Assembly (NCBI GenBank): GCA_977006965.1
Contig: OZ345359.1
Location: forward strand, 1,798,001 to 1,862,000
From: Phymatolithon calcareum
Taxonomy: Eukaryota; Rhodophyta; Florideophyceae; Hapalidiales
Length of the DNA: 64,000 bases
Direction: 5' to 3'
The notes beneath the pieces were generated by a model that ran no database searches, was not told where the DNA came from, and worked only from the letters and a program-made list of their open reading frames with translations. A program made the translations under genes and the position numbers. Positions 52,046 to 62,189 of this stretch are shown here, one piece after another; positions within the stretch are counted from its first letter, which is position 1, and each line of letters begins with the position of its first letter.

Positions 52046-52357
52046 ATGGATACTTACTCCGCGTCTAACAAGCCGCTCCAACCCGACATAGTCACATCGG
52101 ACATGAAAAGTCTAGCTCTCCAGGAGACAAATTCGACATCACCCTCTCCGACGGGCATGGATATCGTCCTCTCTACCTCGCAAACATGCGTTCCGTCAGA
52201 AACAAGGAGTTGTCAAAACAAATTAGCACGTCGAGCAAGACCGAGACCACCACCGACACCTCGGTTGACCTTCTCCCTGGCTCCCTCCACTGGCACAGAA
52301 GTGCCCTCGCTTTCGCTTCCCGAAGGCATGTTCCCGGAATATCGACGCTCAAGTTAG
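52046..52357 (+). CDS. 103-codon Ser/Pro-rich ORF, unit A copy
   Basis: MDTYSASNKPLQPDIVTSDM, then LALQETNSTSPSPTGMDIVL, RPRPPPTPRLTFSLAP and LSLPEGMFPEYRRSS. The same-length intact ORF is in unit B (61069-61380), with many substitutions but no indel that breaks the frame. The 5' flank (TTCCGCAATGGAT) is conserved in four copies. No signal peptide or membrane segment; function unknown. Two broken copies lie at 56300 and 56673. Confidence 0.6.
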   Translation: MDTYSASNKPLQPDIVTSDMKSLALQETNSTSPSPTGMDIVLSTSQTCVPSETRSCQNKLARRARPRPPPTPRLTFSLAPSTGTEVPSLSLPEGMFPEYRRSS

Positions 52358-52837
52358 CACCAGTACCACAAATCAGTTGCAATGTGAATCTATATATCCT
52401 ATTTCTGTGGTTTCTCGTCCCACAGCCCCTGCTTCCTGTTCTAATTTGAGCATAAAGGTCTTGTCTGCAGTTCTCTAGTCCGATCACGGCATATTGGTCT
52501 CCCAAAATCTTGACATTCCGATTTCTTCCTTAGTGGCAACTCAGTCTTTGTATATATTATCCATTCGTGCTCTATACATGTGTCTGGTTCTTCTTACATC
52601 CAAATCCACATGTTCAAGTACGCAAGCACCAAGTGCTTTTCTTCTGCATGGAGCACAACACATATCTTTATTTCATCTAATTCGTCGTCTTGTCGAAAAT
52701 GTCGCCAAATAATAAATGAAACTATTTCTTTCTTAGCGTCAACCCGACTAAAATCGACAGCGAACCAACATGTAGACTCGCCCCTAACTGAAAATGGGTT
52801 ATGTCAAGTTTCGCAATTAGGGTTAGTAAAAGGGCTA

Positions 52838-54829
52838 CTAGTGTCTATGTGCCGGGATTTTTTCCTCAATTGAGGACACATTTTTCCTCAATTGAGGACT
52901 AAAAATGATTTAAGTTTTGGAAACGAAAGCTAGGCACTATCAGGCTCGTTAAAAGCGTGAAGCTCAAGGAAGTCTTCAACGTGGTTAGCGAAACAGTTCC
53001 TGCCAGTAGAAGCGCCACAAATATATAGTGTGGCATTTTCACGCCTATTAGAATATGAGCACAAGAGGGTCTTCGTCTTGAATTTCCCAACTAGCAGTTG
53101 TTTTGAACAGCACAAGTAGTCACTACGATATCCTGAGTCCTCCTTTTCTTTTTCTTGGGAGTTAAGAGGGTTCTAACACCGCTCGCGAATGCAAATATAC
53201 GTTCTTTAGCGACGAAACGTCGACGAGTAATGCGCGTGGCAAATGTGTTACAGATGAGTTGCTCGAACATCACTTGACAATACCTTCGCTGCTTCATGTG
53301 CTGCTGACCCTCTTCACGGGCACCTGAGAATAAAAGTCACCTAACAATCACGCAAATTGCCAGAAGAGTTGATGACTCCTATGAACTATAGTCGCACTTG
53401 TTGAAGATGCAGGATTATCGCACTTCTTTCACTCGCCGAGTGCTGTATCTCTCAACCGTTCTCCGGTTAGTGACCTCCGTTCCCATACCAACGGGATATG
53501 GACTCACGGAAGCATCTCAGGTCCGACGGAGGCACAGTGCGCTTTCTGGGGTCAGAAATGGCATCGACAGAATCTTGACCGAGCGACCAGCGGTGATGCG
53601 CAGACTACATGTTCCACTTGGTTGCGCAGTGAATGATATTCACTGGAAGTGTTCGGCGAGCGGCATACCAGTCTTTGAAGAAGAAGGAGAGTTGAGATAC
53701 TTAATTGGCCTTGTTCCCCTCCAAAAATTGCTCTCGGCGCTGAGCTCAACTCTTGTCATGAGGATAATTATTCCGAAAAACTCAATCATCTCTGTCAATG
53801 TAGTCTCCTGTTGTCCAATTATTCTCAGCTTAGCGAACGCCAGAGCAGAAAAATTTCCCATGTGAACTTGGGGAAAAATCTTCATGACGCAATCTTACTC
53901 TGTATAAATACCAATACCATCGTTTTCTGATAAGATGTCTCTCGTAAAAGCGCAAAGTCTTCAGAACTGAGAGGAAACTTAGACCCGATTCGGTCCTGAA
54001 GCTTGGCGCTCGTACCATGGTTCCCCAAAAGCGACAGTATTCGGCTCGCGGTCAGGCACGACGACATCAGGTTCGTTTTGTGATGGTTGGTCCCAAGAGC
54101 CCTTCAAGACGTAGGAGAGAGAGCCCGGAAAAGGGCGTTTAGAGATGGTAAAGGTTTTATGGATGCTTTTTTGTCTATTTGATGAGCTTCTGATTGTGAC
54201 TGTTCATGATAAACTGGCGCTTCGCGATGAAGATGGGCGAGGATGAGTACTGTAAGCAGTCCTGGGTGGTACTGCGCTTTGCCGGTGTTGGCTCGGTTCA
54301 AGGCTGGTGAGCTTCTGCAATGCCATCTTCAGTGTCCCCTATCTTGACGTTGAACAGGTTGACTGTCTTAAAATTAGTCTTCTTCGGCGAACGCCAAACT
54401 ATGACACATTTTAGGCAAAGTGATATGCTCGCGCGACCATTCAGTTTTCCTCCAGTACCTCCTGAACGATACCACACACCCTTTTTTACTTGGAAAAGGC
54501 TCCATATTGTCTGGAGCATTCTACGAGACCTGTCACCGATGCTTCCTTTGTGTGTATGGATGTACCGACCACGAGGGGCCGGACTTTTTCTCGTGGCATG
54601 GCAGGTCTGGTACTTCTGGGTGACCACTATATTTTCGTTGCTAGCGCCGAACGAAGAGATTTTAAGGTAGTAGTTGCGGTACTCCTCACCCACTACACAA
54701 GTTCGGCTTTTCAGTAATGGCGCAGATGATCCGTTCTGCGTTCGATTTACTAACTTTTCCGAGCTTTTGAATCCGTCCTCATTTGAGGACTGGGTCCTCA
54801 ATTGAGGACGTTCGGCACATAGACACTAG
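52838..54829 (-). mobile_element. piggyBac-like DNA transposon, copy 2, with 6-bp flanking duplication
   Basis: Inverted ends CTAGTGTCTATGTGCCG with CCTCAATTGAGGA palindromes inside them (doubled at the left end), directly flanked by GGGCTA on both sides (52832-52837 and 54830-54835). Minus-strand pieces of a DDE_Tnp_1_7-type transposase: EMIEFFGIIILMTRVELSAE with SNFWRGTRP and SSKTGMPLAEHF (about 53640-53800), and a cysteine-rich C-terminus, YICGASTGRNCFANHVEDF (52990-53045). The frame is broken throughout. Canonical piggyBac duplicates TTAA; that is not seen here. Confidence 0.8.
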
Positions 54830-54871
54830 GGGCTATGATAATGATAACTATAACCATCCGATACTATGCTG

Positions 54872-55355
54872 AAATGATGCTGTCGACGAATTAGCAAAAA
54901 GGGCTATTTGCGAATCAAGCCTATTGGATCATCAGAAGGGTCTCTGACATTTTAGGTCTTCCTTACAAGCCAAAACTGTCACCGTCCCGACACTTTCCCG
55001 AGAGCTGCCCGTATCGCACAGGCGGGAAGAAATGATCTTACACCAGGTGATTGGAGACTGTACCCCTATGGTGGCCGTGTTTAGGCATGGAGACACAAGG
55101 TCGTACGACCCAATGTGCAAAACCTGTAACTCTGGTTGCATGGAAACTGTCGAGCAACTGATTTTAAGGTGTGTTGGGCGTGCCCTCTCCAGACGTAAGT
55201 TTATTAGTAGAGTGGGTACAAAAACCGTAGAAGAGCTATGCCGTGAGAGACCCTTAGCAATACTCAAATTTCTGAACGATAAAAAAGCTGTTGCAGAACA
55301 GCTTTAGGAGCTTACCGTCAGTGTGTGCGATCTTTCCGCAATAAAGAAAGAAAGA
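54872..55355 (+). mobile_element. LINE 3' fragment with (GAAA)n tail and 9-bp target duplication
   Basis: ACTATGCTG lies at 54863-54871 and again at 55356-55364. Between them is the end of the RNase-H LINE: VDELAKRAICES (RNase H end), then an open frame 55032-55307 with YDPMCKTCNSG, LILRCVGRALSRR and GTKTVEELCRERPLAILKF, and finally AATAAAGAAAGAAAGAAAA. It is a heavily 5'-truncated copy of the family at 6486-9227. Confidence 0.92.
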
Positions 55356-56299
55356 AAACTATGCTGGGTTATTAGGGTTATTAATTTCCGAACAGTTAGG
55401 TTATTATAACCCCTAATTGGAGTCCGAATTGTTTGGAAATTCATGGTTAGCAGCAAGTCTACAATGCACAGTATGGGAGAAAGAAGAAAAACGGAATCAT
55501 AATGGCTGGCCAATCGGAGGCGCTTCGCCGTGTTGACCGCTCAACATGGCGAAACGCCTCCACAAATTATTCATCGAGATCAGGCCTTCGGGCCGTATGG
55601 GACACTCAGAAAATATCATGCCAAAAAAGGGCAACCTAGAAAAACTACCTTCACTCCTTATTTTGCAACTACGGTAGTTGCCGAGTTGAGAACATGCCGA
55701 TATTACCTTTCTCGGCGGTGGTCTCTTCGCGCGCTTATTATGGTGTTGGCTCTGATGGAAAGGTCGGACAGACGAATGGAGGAGAACGAACAAGAAGTGC
55801 GCAGGACAAAAGGGAATTGGAACCATGCGAAACAAGCACAAAATGAGGAAAACGAAGACAGTATCGAAGGCCCCAAGCATCTTGAATTTGGCCAGGTGCA
55901 GATACATCTGCTCGCAAAAGCGCAATTCGAACGGTAATGACTTGAACATCTTGACTACAAGAGCTCTAATCCATCGCGAGGTCTAGTGCCAGTGCATGAG
56001 ATATTATCGCCTGTTTCCATACGTCATCCAAGTCGGTTCCCATATCAACTATTAATTGGAACTCAATTCTTCAACGCCCGTTTATTTCTGTCCCACAAGA
56101 ACCATGCATTGTGGATACAGTTGTAGTCGAATGTAGAAGCCTGTCACGGGATAGCGGTCTTCCACAATCGGAGTTTTGCCCGGCAGTGCCATGGGGCACA
56201 TTACTGCCTCGGGAATGGCACTTTCATCGTGTGCACTAGATGCAATTGCGGCTTCACAGAATTACGTGCTGGTGCCGGCTATTTGTGGTGATGGAAACA

Positions 56300-56455
56300 A
56301 TGGATGCTTCCCCCGCGTCCGACGTGCCGCTCAATCCAAAAATGCTGGCGTCGACGTAAAGACGCTAGTTCTCCAAGATATTGATTCGACATCGCCCTCA
56401 TGGATACCGCTGCAGGAATGTGGACCTTACAAGTGCGAAGCAAGGGTACTGTAAA
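56300..56455 (+). pseudogene. Broken copy of the 103-codon ORF (plus strand)
   Basis: Starts ATGGATGCTTCCCCCGCGTC and matches the first third of the 103-codon ORF (PLNPKMLAS, then in a shifted frame TLVLQDIDSTSPS). A frameshift and stop end it. The flanking 56200-56290 is inverted relative to units A and B, so the locus is rearranged. Confidence 0.75.
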
Positions 56456-56574
56456 AGTGAAGGGAGCTTGGGAGCAGCTCAATCGAGATGCCGGTGATGG
56501 GTTCCGAAGTACTCGATGTGCCAAAGAGTATGGAAACGGCTTTGTTTCCGGCTGAACACATGATTGTGAGATTA

Positions 56575-56765
56575 AGAGGGCGACGTCGGTTCCATATCTT
56601 GGAGAGCTAACTTCCCCATGTACGATGTCAGCATGTCGGTTTGGAGCGGCTCGGCCCCGGGGAATAATCCATTGCGGAAGAACTGAACCTGTGCGCCGGA
56701 AGAAGCGGAGATAAAGACGGAATGTGGTAGTTATGTAGTTTCCTGAGATGCACGACGGGCGAATC
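56575..56765 (-). pseudogene. Broken copy of the 103-codon ORF (minus strand)
   Basis: On the minus strand the conserved 5' flank (GCATCTCAGGAAACTACATA) leads to ATGGATTATTCCCCGGGG at 56673; a shifted frame then reads PLQTDMLTS and KLALQDMEPTSPS before a stop. It faces the plus-strand relic, making an inverted pair. Confidence 0.72.
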
Positions 56766-56862
56766 AGATAGTTGCAAAGGAGGAGGCGGAGGGTGCTGAC
56801 ATGAAGGCTAAGTTTGCGAAAAAGTAACTGCTTGGGAACGTGGGTGGCTTAGAGTTCTTCTG
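56765..56862 (+). pseudogene. C-terminal fragment of the lumen-protein gene
   Basis: Matches 47465-47560: AKEEAEGADMKAKFAKK-stop, followed by the same 3' flank (CTTGGGAACG, GGTGGCTTAGAGTT). It begins abruptly after the inverted 103-codon relic and ends at the left end of Mutator-like copy 3. Confidence 0.82.
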
Positions 56863-56863
56863 C

Positions 56864-58321
56864 GAGGAATTTCGCTAATAGACACTCTAGCCATAACTCC
56901 TACTCATCCGTTACGTAGAGCGCTGACAGTTATTTGAAGAGCTCGCTTTTCATGAGTGAAAATCTTGTGGACCGCATAGCGAAGAAGCCGACGGTGGATA
57001 CAGCCGGGCTGTTCGCGTACGCTGACCTCCCTCAGGCACCGTCACTGTTGGCACTTACCGACACTTCCAGCAACGGCGTCCAAGGTGTGCGACCGACACA
57101 GCGCTGACCGAATTTCTCCACGTTGCAAGTTTGTTTTACTCGGTATTTATCCGCGTCAGTCCTGCCCGTGTGTTTCCTGGTTCGTATGCCTTTCTCTTGT
57201 CCCCGCCCACCCACTACCTTCTCAACGAACACATCTCGAGTGCATACATTTCTCTTTGTCTTTTGTCCTACATGGTGACAAGCCATAATCAAGTGCTTCC
57301 GCGGAAGTCTCTCGGGAAAACCTAAGATCATGGAGCTTGTACAAAAAGCATCAAATTTGTCTGCTTGAAGATTTTTGATAATTGTCCGATCATGTTGGCG
57401 TTTTCCGCAGAACGCAAGCCCTTGGAATTTGCAAGCGCGATTCGGGACCGACGCACCAAGCTCCCGCAGGGCTTGACACGCTGGTAAAATTTGGCATGCG
57501 ATTAGTCCTTCCGTAGTTCTACTGCTAGAAAGGACTCACTGGTGACCGCTTTGAAAAAGTAAAGAAAACAAATTTTCAAGAGGGAAAAAGGGAAGTAGCA
57601 GAGCTACTTCCTCTAGGTCCAAGTCTTGTGCACATCCTCGAATTCGTCGGACAAGCTCAACTCACAACGCTCTCGCACTACTCACTCTGATATTATGGAC
57701 AAGAAGGAGCTCGTGCTACAGATGGGCGACTAGGTAAGAGCACCAGCGGCCATGAAGCCACGTCGTCGCTGCACTTTTGTACGCTGTTAGGCGCTTGGTG
57801 CAGCATCGGGTCGCGTTCTACCCGTGGAACAAGCGCAGTTTTGGGGACTTATGGATGTTGAGAGAGTGGGTCAAGCAACACGAGGGAAGCATCACGCGTG
57901 TTGGAGTCCCTGGTGACCAGCAAATACGAGATGATTCAGTGCCGTTTGTCCTTGTCGCTAAGCCGACCGCAAGCGCCAGAAGATGTATTTGCCGTCCGAA
58001 ATGAGGGCCCGCCACTGCTCCTCGTGTGGACATACCGGCCCCTTCTCAGACAGGCGGTAGGCCCAACATCCACAACCTTGTTGAGGCGAAGCGAAAGCAC
58101 ATTGACAAAGCGGCTCAGTCCATGATCATCGACCTCACCGCCTTCAATGACGGAGATGCTATCAATAGTTGCGACGAGGAGCTAAATCAGAGAGAGTAGC
58201 GCACGCAATAAATTTTACTGTCACATAGAGTGCTCTGAAAAACGGATGAGTAGTAGGTTTGGCTAAAGGTGTCTATTTAGCGAAGTTTTATCTCTTTTGT
58301 GGCCATTTAGCGAATTTCCTC
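56864..58321. mobile_element. Mutator-like element, copy 3
   Basis: Ends GAGGAATTTCGCTAATAGAC and (complement of the right end) GAGGAAATTCGCTAAATGGC are inverted, with subterminal CTACTCATCCGTT blocks as in copies 1 and 2. The interior has a 51-codon frame at 56952-57107 (MSENLVDRIAKKP) and, near 57700-58200 on the plus strand, the SWIM/knuckle transposase tail with deletions. No target duplication: the flanks are the lumen-protein 3' flank on the left and unit-B upstream DNA on the right, which are about 1 kb apart in unit A. Confidence 0.75.
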
Positions 58322-58356
58322 ATTGAATAATAGATTTTGTTCACATTTTTGCATCC

Positions 58357-58526
58357 AGCACTAACAATCCCGCAGAGGACTGAGATAGGACTACTTTGAG
58401 TCCTGAGTTTTCCCGTCCGCCATCTGGTGGACGTTTCGTGAGCTGCACAAAGGTAGGTAGCATCAGAGGAAGCCTTGCCCATATCTTCGGAAGTCTGTGG
58501 GGCTTTTAAATAAAGTTGAAAAAAAA
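58357..58526 (+). mobile_element. Poly(A)-tailed retro-insertion (processed transcript or SINE)
   Basis: A 170-bp insertion flanked by ACATTTTTGCATCC at 58343-58356 and 58527-58540. Unit A has one copy (near 48597) and no insertion. It ends AAATAAAGTTGAAAAAAAA: a poly(A) signal and a short A tail. The sequence is not recognised and has no long frame, so a truncated mRNA 3' end copied by the LINE machinery is the likely source. Confidence 0.88.
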
Positions 58527-58656
58527 ACATTTTTGCATCCGATTGCCTGCGTAATGGGCCCAGATAGCACGTCCCCTCAATTTCTACGTCAGCAATCTGA
58601 CAAAACAAATATCCGCGCCCCGGTCTGGTGCCACCTTCGAACAACATCACATCCTT

Positions 58657-58853
58657 TCTTTCTTTTCTTTCTTTTACTGCGGGATTTCTCGAAGCTGATG
58701 GAACAACTCCGCATCCTTACGGCTCTAGTAGACCTTAACAGATACGAGTGGTACTTGATGTCATAACAGCTGTCCAAGCTGCACAAGGTGCAGACCATGG
58801 TCTTCATTCGCCGTCCTTCAAAGGGATGCCCGGGTTGGAAATCATTAAGGAAC
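58657..58853 (-). repeat. SINE-like element, bounded by 9-bp target duplication
   Basis: CACATCCTT at 58648-58656 and 58854-58862 flanks exactly 197 bp that are absent from unit A. The tail, read on the minus strand, is (GAAA)n. It is the best-defined copy of the family (others at 14211-14433 and the split copy at 6446-9305). Confidence 0.88.
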
Positions 58854-58905
58854 CACATCCTTGCACACTACCGTCATCTTTGCACCTACCACTATCTTCG
58901 CTGCC

Positions 58906-59097
58906 ATGGATCAAACCATTTCGCCTGCGCCGCAGGAGCCCAACTTCCGCCCGAACGCGCCGCCCTTCGCCGAGAAGCCTGCGCTGCCGAAGGTTCCTGC
59001 ATTCTCGACCTCCATCACTGCTCCTGTGTCGCCTGCTGCTCCTGATTTTGCGCCGTCGGAGCCACCTTTTGCGCGTATTCCTGATCTGCCGAAGTGA
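58906..59097 (+). CDS. 63-codon proline-rich ORF, unit B copy
   Basis: Same length and ATG as 48770-48961, frame intact, with about ten amino-acid differences (for example PPLAEK to PPFAEK and RPTSD to FSTSI). The SINE lies 50 bp upstream of the ATG, in what would be its leader, so expression may differ from the A copy. Confidence 0.45.
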   Translation: MDQTISPAPQEPNFRPNAPPFAEKPALPKVPAFSTSITAPVSPAAPDFAPSEPPFARIPDLPK

Positions 59098-59686
59098 ATT
59101 CATTGTGGAGCGATATTGGGACGTTGGCGCATCATGTGGTCATTCTTGATGAACTAGTTTTCATGTCACAGGCGTCTGAAAATGGTTTTCATTCCCTGAT
59201 CTTTTAGCAATACACTGTGAACTTTAGTTGATGAAGATAATAGCCTAAGCTCTAGCACTCTGGCAATGCGATGTATGCCTCTTTACGCTCAGCCCGACGC
59301 ACAGATACATGTATAATACCAATACCTTGTGTTGATCACAATTTTTATCATGCAAGTACGCACTATCATTGACGTATGTGCGCTATCCTATTGTAATGAA
59401 TTGTATTCTCCGTTCCCCCAACGATTGGTTGCAGCGTTTCGATGACCGACGTTTTCTCCACTGTATCCTATCCATTGTTTTAGTGTCTTCAGTTCTTTCG
59501 TTATTTCCGATAATTTTAGTGTCGCACACATCAAAGAACAGCATGGCGGTCTAAGCCGGATCGCGTCACATAAGAGTTATTTCGAGGTTGACTTGGGGCA
59601 CTGTCGTAACGCTTGGTGTGCCACTTTGCCCTTATTGAATCACAGGATATGTGCAAGCTAGTTTCACTGCCGATCTCGCAGGCGCG

Positions 59687-59729
59687 CATCGCAACGACGA
59701 GTGAGGGCTTTTAAGCCTCGCTGGCGATG
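59687..59729. ncRNA. Candidate structured RNA/hairpin, unit B copy
   Basis: Same nested stems as 49546-49588, with GTGAGG opposite CCTCGC (G-U pair) and a changed loop (GCTTTTAAG). Confidence 0.35.
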
Positions 59730-61068
59730 TGTCTTCGATGAGCGATAAGTTCCCATTACGTCTGCGGGTTTCTTTCGCGTCAAAATGAAGTGCCGACAGT
59801 GAGGAACTGTTTGAATCGTGGATCCGTCTATTCTCCAATCAAACATGTCGTGTTATAACGCAATTTTCAGTTTGTAAAACTTTTTGTACCCCAAACATGA
59901 TTCCGAAGGGCTGCCTTGCGATACAGTATATACCGGTTATGGCGGAAGCTGTGTGACATCGTTGTAAGTCACTTTGATTGCGTTACAACAACTATTGGAT
60001 GACAGAGTTGGAGCAAGATGATGTAACACATCAACTGAAATCGAAGTTAGCCATCACACTGGTCATACTGATTCGCGTCCTTCCAAGTGCTTTGCTCTTC
60101 AAGTTTCAATGACACACAGATGGCGGGAAATACGCTCGCGGTGTTGGACCGTAGACAGAAAGGGCTCTAACAACTGCTCGTTTCCTTATTCAACGCCCGT
60201 GAGAGTGCCCCGTGGCACTGAAGAGCGGAAGTCCAATTGTAGAATAATGTAATCCAGTGAGAGAATTCTACATTCAAGTACAACTGTATGTACAATTCAT
60301 GGTTCTTAGTACGAACCATAAGAACTTCGTATGAGACAGAAATACACGGGGGTTGACTACTCAAGTCCATGTAGATGTTGAGTTGGAAACTGACTTGGAT
60401 TACGTATGGAACTAGGCGATAATATCTCATGCACTTTCAGTAAATATCAATGGTCTCCCAGGCGAATACTCGTTGCGCGCATATAGAGCTTTTCCTGTTG
60501 CAAGTCCGAGAGCATAGCGGAATCAAATAATACTTTTTCTCTTATTCTGCAAGCCATTTTTCATACAGAAAGAAACCAGGAACCATTGGTTGTGAAGGAG
60601 GCGACCATCTCCTGTCGCTTTGTTATAGAATTGTCAGGGCAGGAAAGCAAAGGGTACGTCCCTGAAAGCAAGCTCTACTTCTGACGACAGACGACAACAT
60701 AACTGGTTGGCTTCCTGGACACAGATCTGACGTTTTCCGTAGAGTAGCGATAGTTTACAAATCTCCTGTCTCTCCCTGGACTCCTATCGCCATAAATAGC
60801 CGGCACCTGTGCGTAATTCTGGGAATTCCCGTTTGCATCCAGCGCACGTATTGGAAGTGCAATTTCCAGCCGTAAAACGGCCAATTGGTGCATCTCACAG
60901 TTCGTATACCGTCTCCTTTCTACACGGAAATACCCTCCACCGAACGCACCCCGTAATCTCAAGTTTGTCTACTCTGATTCGCCCGTAGTTCACCTCGGAA
61001 AACTACATAACGACACATCCCGTCTCTACTTCCCGTTAGTACCGACGCACACGCGCAGTTCTTCCGCA

Positions 61069-61380
61069 ATGGATTCTTCCTCCGCGCCCAACAAGCCGCT
61101 CCAATTCGACATGCTGGCATCGGACTTGACGAATTTAGCTCTTCAAGATATAGATTCGAAGACGTCCTCTCCGACGGGCATGGATATCGTCCTTTCCACC
61201 TCGCGAACATGCGCTCCGTCGAAAACAAGGAGTTTTCAAAACGAATTGACACGTCAAGCAAGACCGAACCCACCACCGACACCGCGGTTGACCTTCTCCC
61301 TGGCCCCCTGCACGTTTGCAGGAGTACCCTTGCTTTCGCTTCCCGAACCCATGTTCCCGGAATATCGACGCACAAGCTAG
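61069..61380 (+). CDS. 103-codon Ser/Pro-rich ORF, unit B copy
   Basis: MDSSSAPNKPLQFDMLASDL, then LALQDIDSKTSSPTGMDIVL and PPPTPRLTFSLAP with an LSLPEPMFPEYRRTS end. Same length as the A copy, no frame damage. The central SPTGMDIVLSTS and the PPPTPRLTFSLAP blocks are the best conserved, suggesting these are the functional parts if any. Confidence 0.6.
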   Translation: MDSSSAPNKPLQFDMLASDLTNLALQDIDSKTSSPTGMDIVLSTSRTCAPSKTRSFQNELTRQARPNPPPTPRLTFSLAPCTFAGVPLLSLPEPMFPEYRRTS

Positions 61381-62189
61381 CACAAGTACCGCATATCAGT
61401 TGCAATATGAAGCTATACATCCATTTTTGTAGTTCCTTGTCTCACAGCCCCCCCCCTTTACTGATCCAATTTGAGCATCAAGGTCTTGTCTGAAGTACTC
61501 TCGACGCCGATAAGGGCATATTGGTCTCCAAAAATCTTGACATTCCGATTTCTTCCTTAGTGGCAACTCAATCTTTGTATATATAATCCATTCGTGCGCT
61601 ATACGTGTGTCTGGTTCTGTTCCACACGTTCAAGTACGCATGCACCACGTGCTCTTCTTCTGCATAGAGCACAACTGATAGCTTTATTTCATCAGTTTCG
61701 CCGTCTTGCCGTCTAAAATAACGAACTAATATGGGAGAAAGAAGAAAGGCGGTATCATAATGATCGGTCAGCATGGGGAAACGGTCCCTTAAATTGCTCA
61801 TCGAGTTCAGGCCCTCGGGCCATATCAGATGCTGATAAAGTATGAAAGAAGGGCAGCCTGGATAAAAGACATTCAGTTCTTATTTTGCAAGTTGTCGCCC
61901 AGTATGATAACATGCGGTTTTTACCTTTCTCGGCGGTGGGATCTTCGCGCTCGTATTATGGTAGTGACTCCGATGGAACTCGAGCAGACGAACAAAAGAG
62001 AAAAATGAGAAGTGCACAGGAAAAATGGGAATTAGAACCGCGCAAAACAACCACAAACAGAGGAAAAGGAAGGCAGCATCGAAATCCCCAAGCATGTTGA
62101 GTTTAGCCGGCTTTAGATACATCCGTTCGCAGAGCGCAATGCGCACGGTAATGGCTTGAACATCTCAACAGGAAGAGATCTAATCCATT

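Larger units (their letters stand above)
47465..55990. repeat. Segmental duplication, unit A (tandem with unit B)
   Basis: Colinear with 56765-62180. Shared blocks in order: the last codons and 3' flank of the lumen-protein gene, 48590-50107, 51185-52700 and 55467-55990. Differences are insertions in A (50108-51196 and roughly 52707-55466) and in B, plus loss in B of about 1 kb corresponding to 47560-48560. Identity looks near 80-93% by eye, depending on block. Confidence 0.85.
56765..62180. repeat. Segmental duplication, unit B
   Basis: Direct tandem partner of 47465-55990. Shared blocks: 56765-56862 (lumen-protein 3' end), 58321-58356 and 58527-58656, 58854-60200, 60200-61720, 61730-62180. 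B-specific insertions are Mutator-like copy 3, a 170-bp poly(A) insertion and a SINE. Confidence 0.85.

Noticed and set aside
55530-55937. 135-codon plus frame in unit A
   Set aside because: The frame is not kept in the paralogous part of unit B (61780-62140), so it is not under coding constraint.
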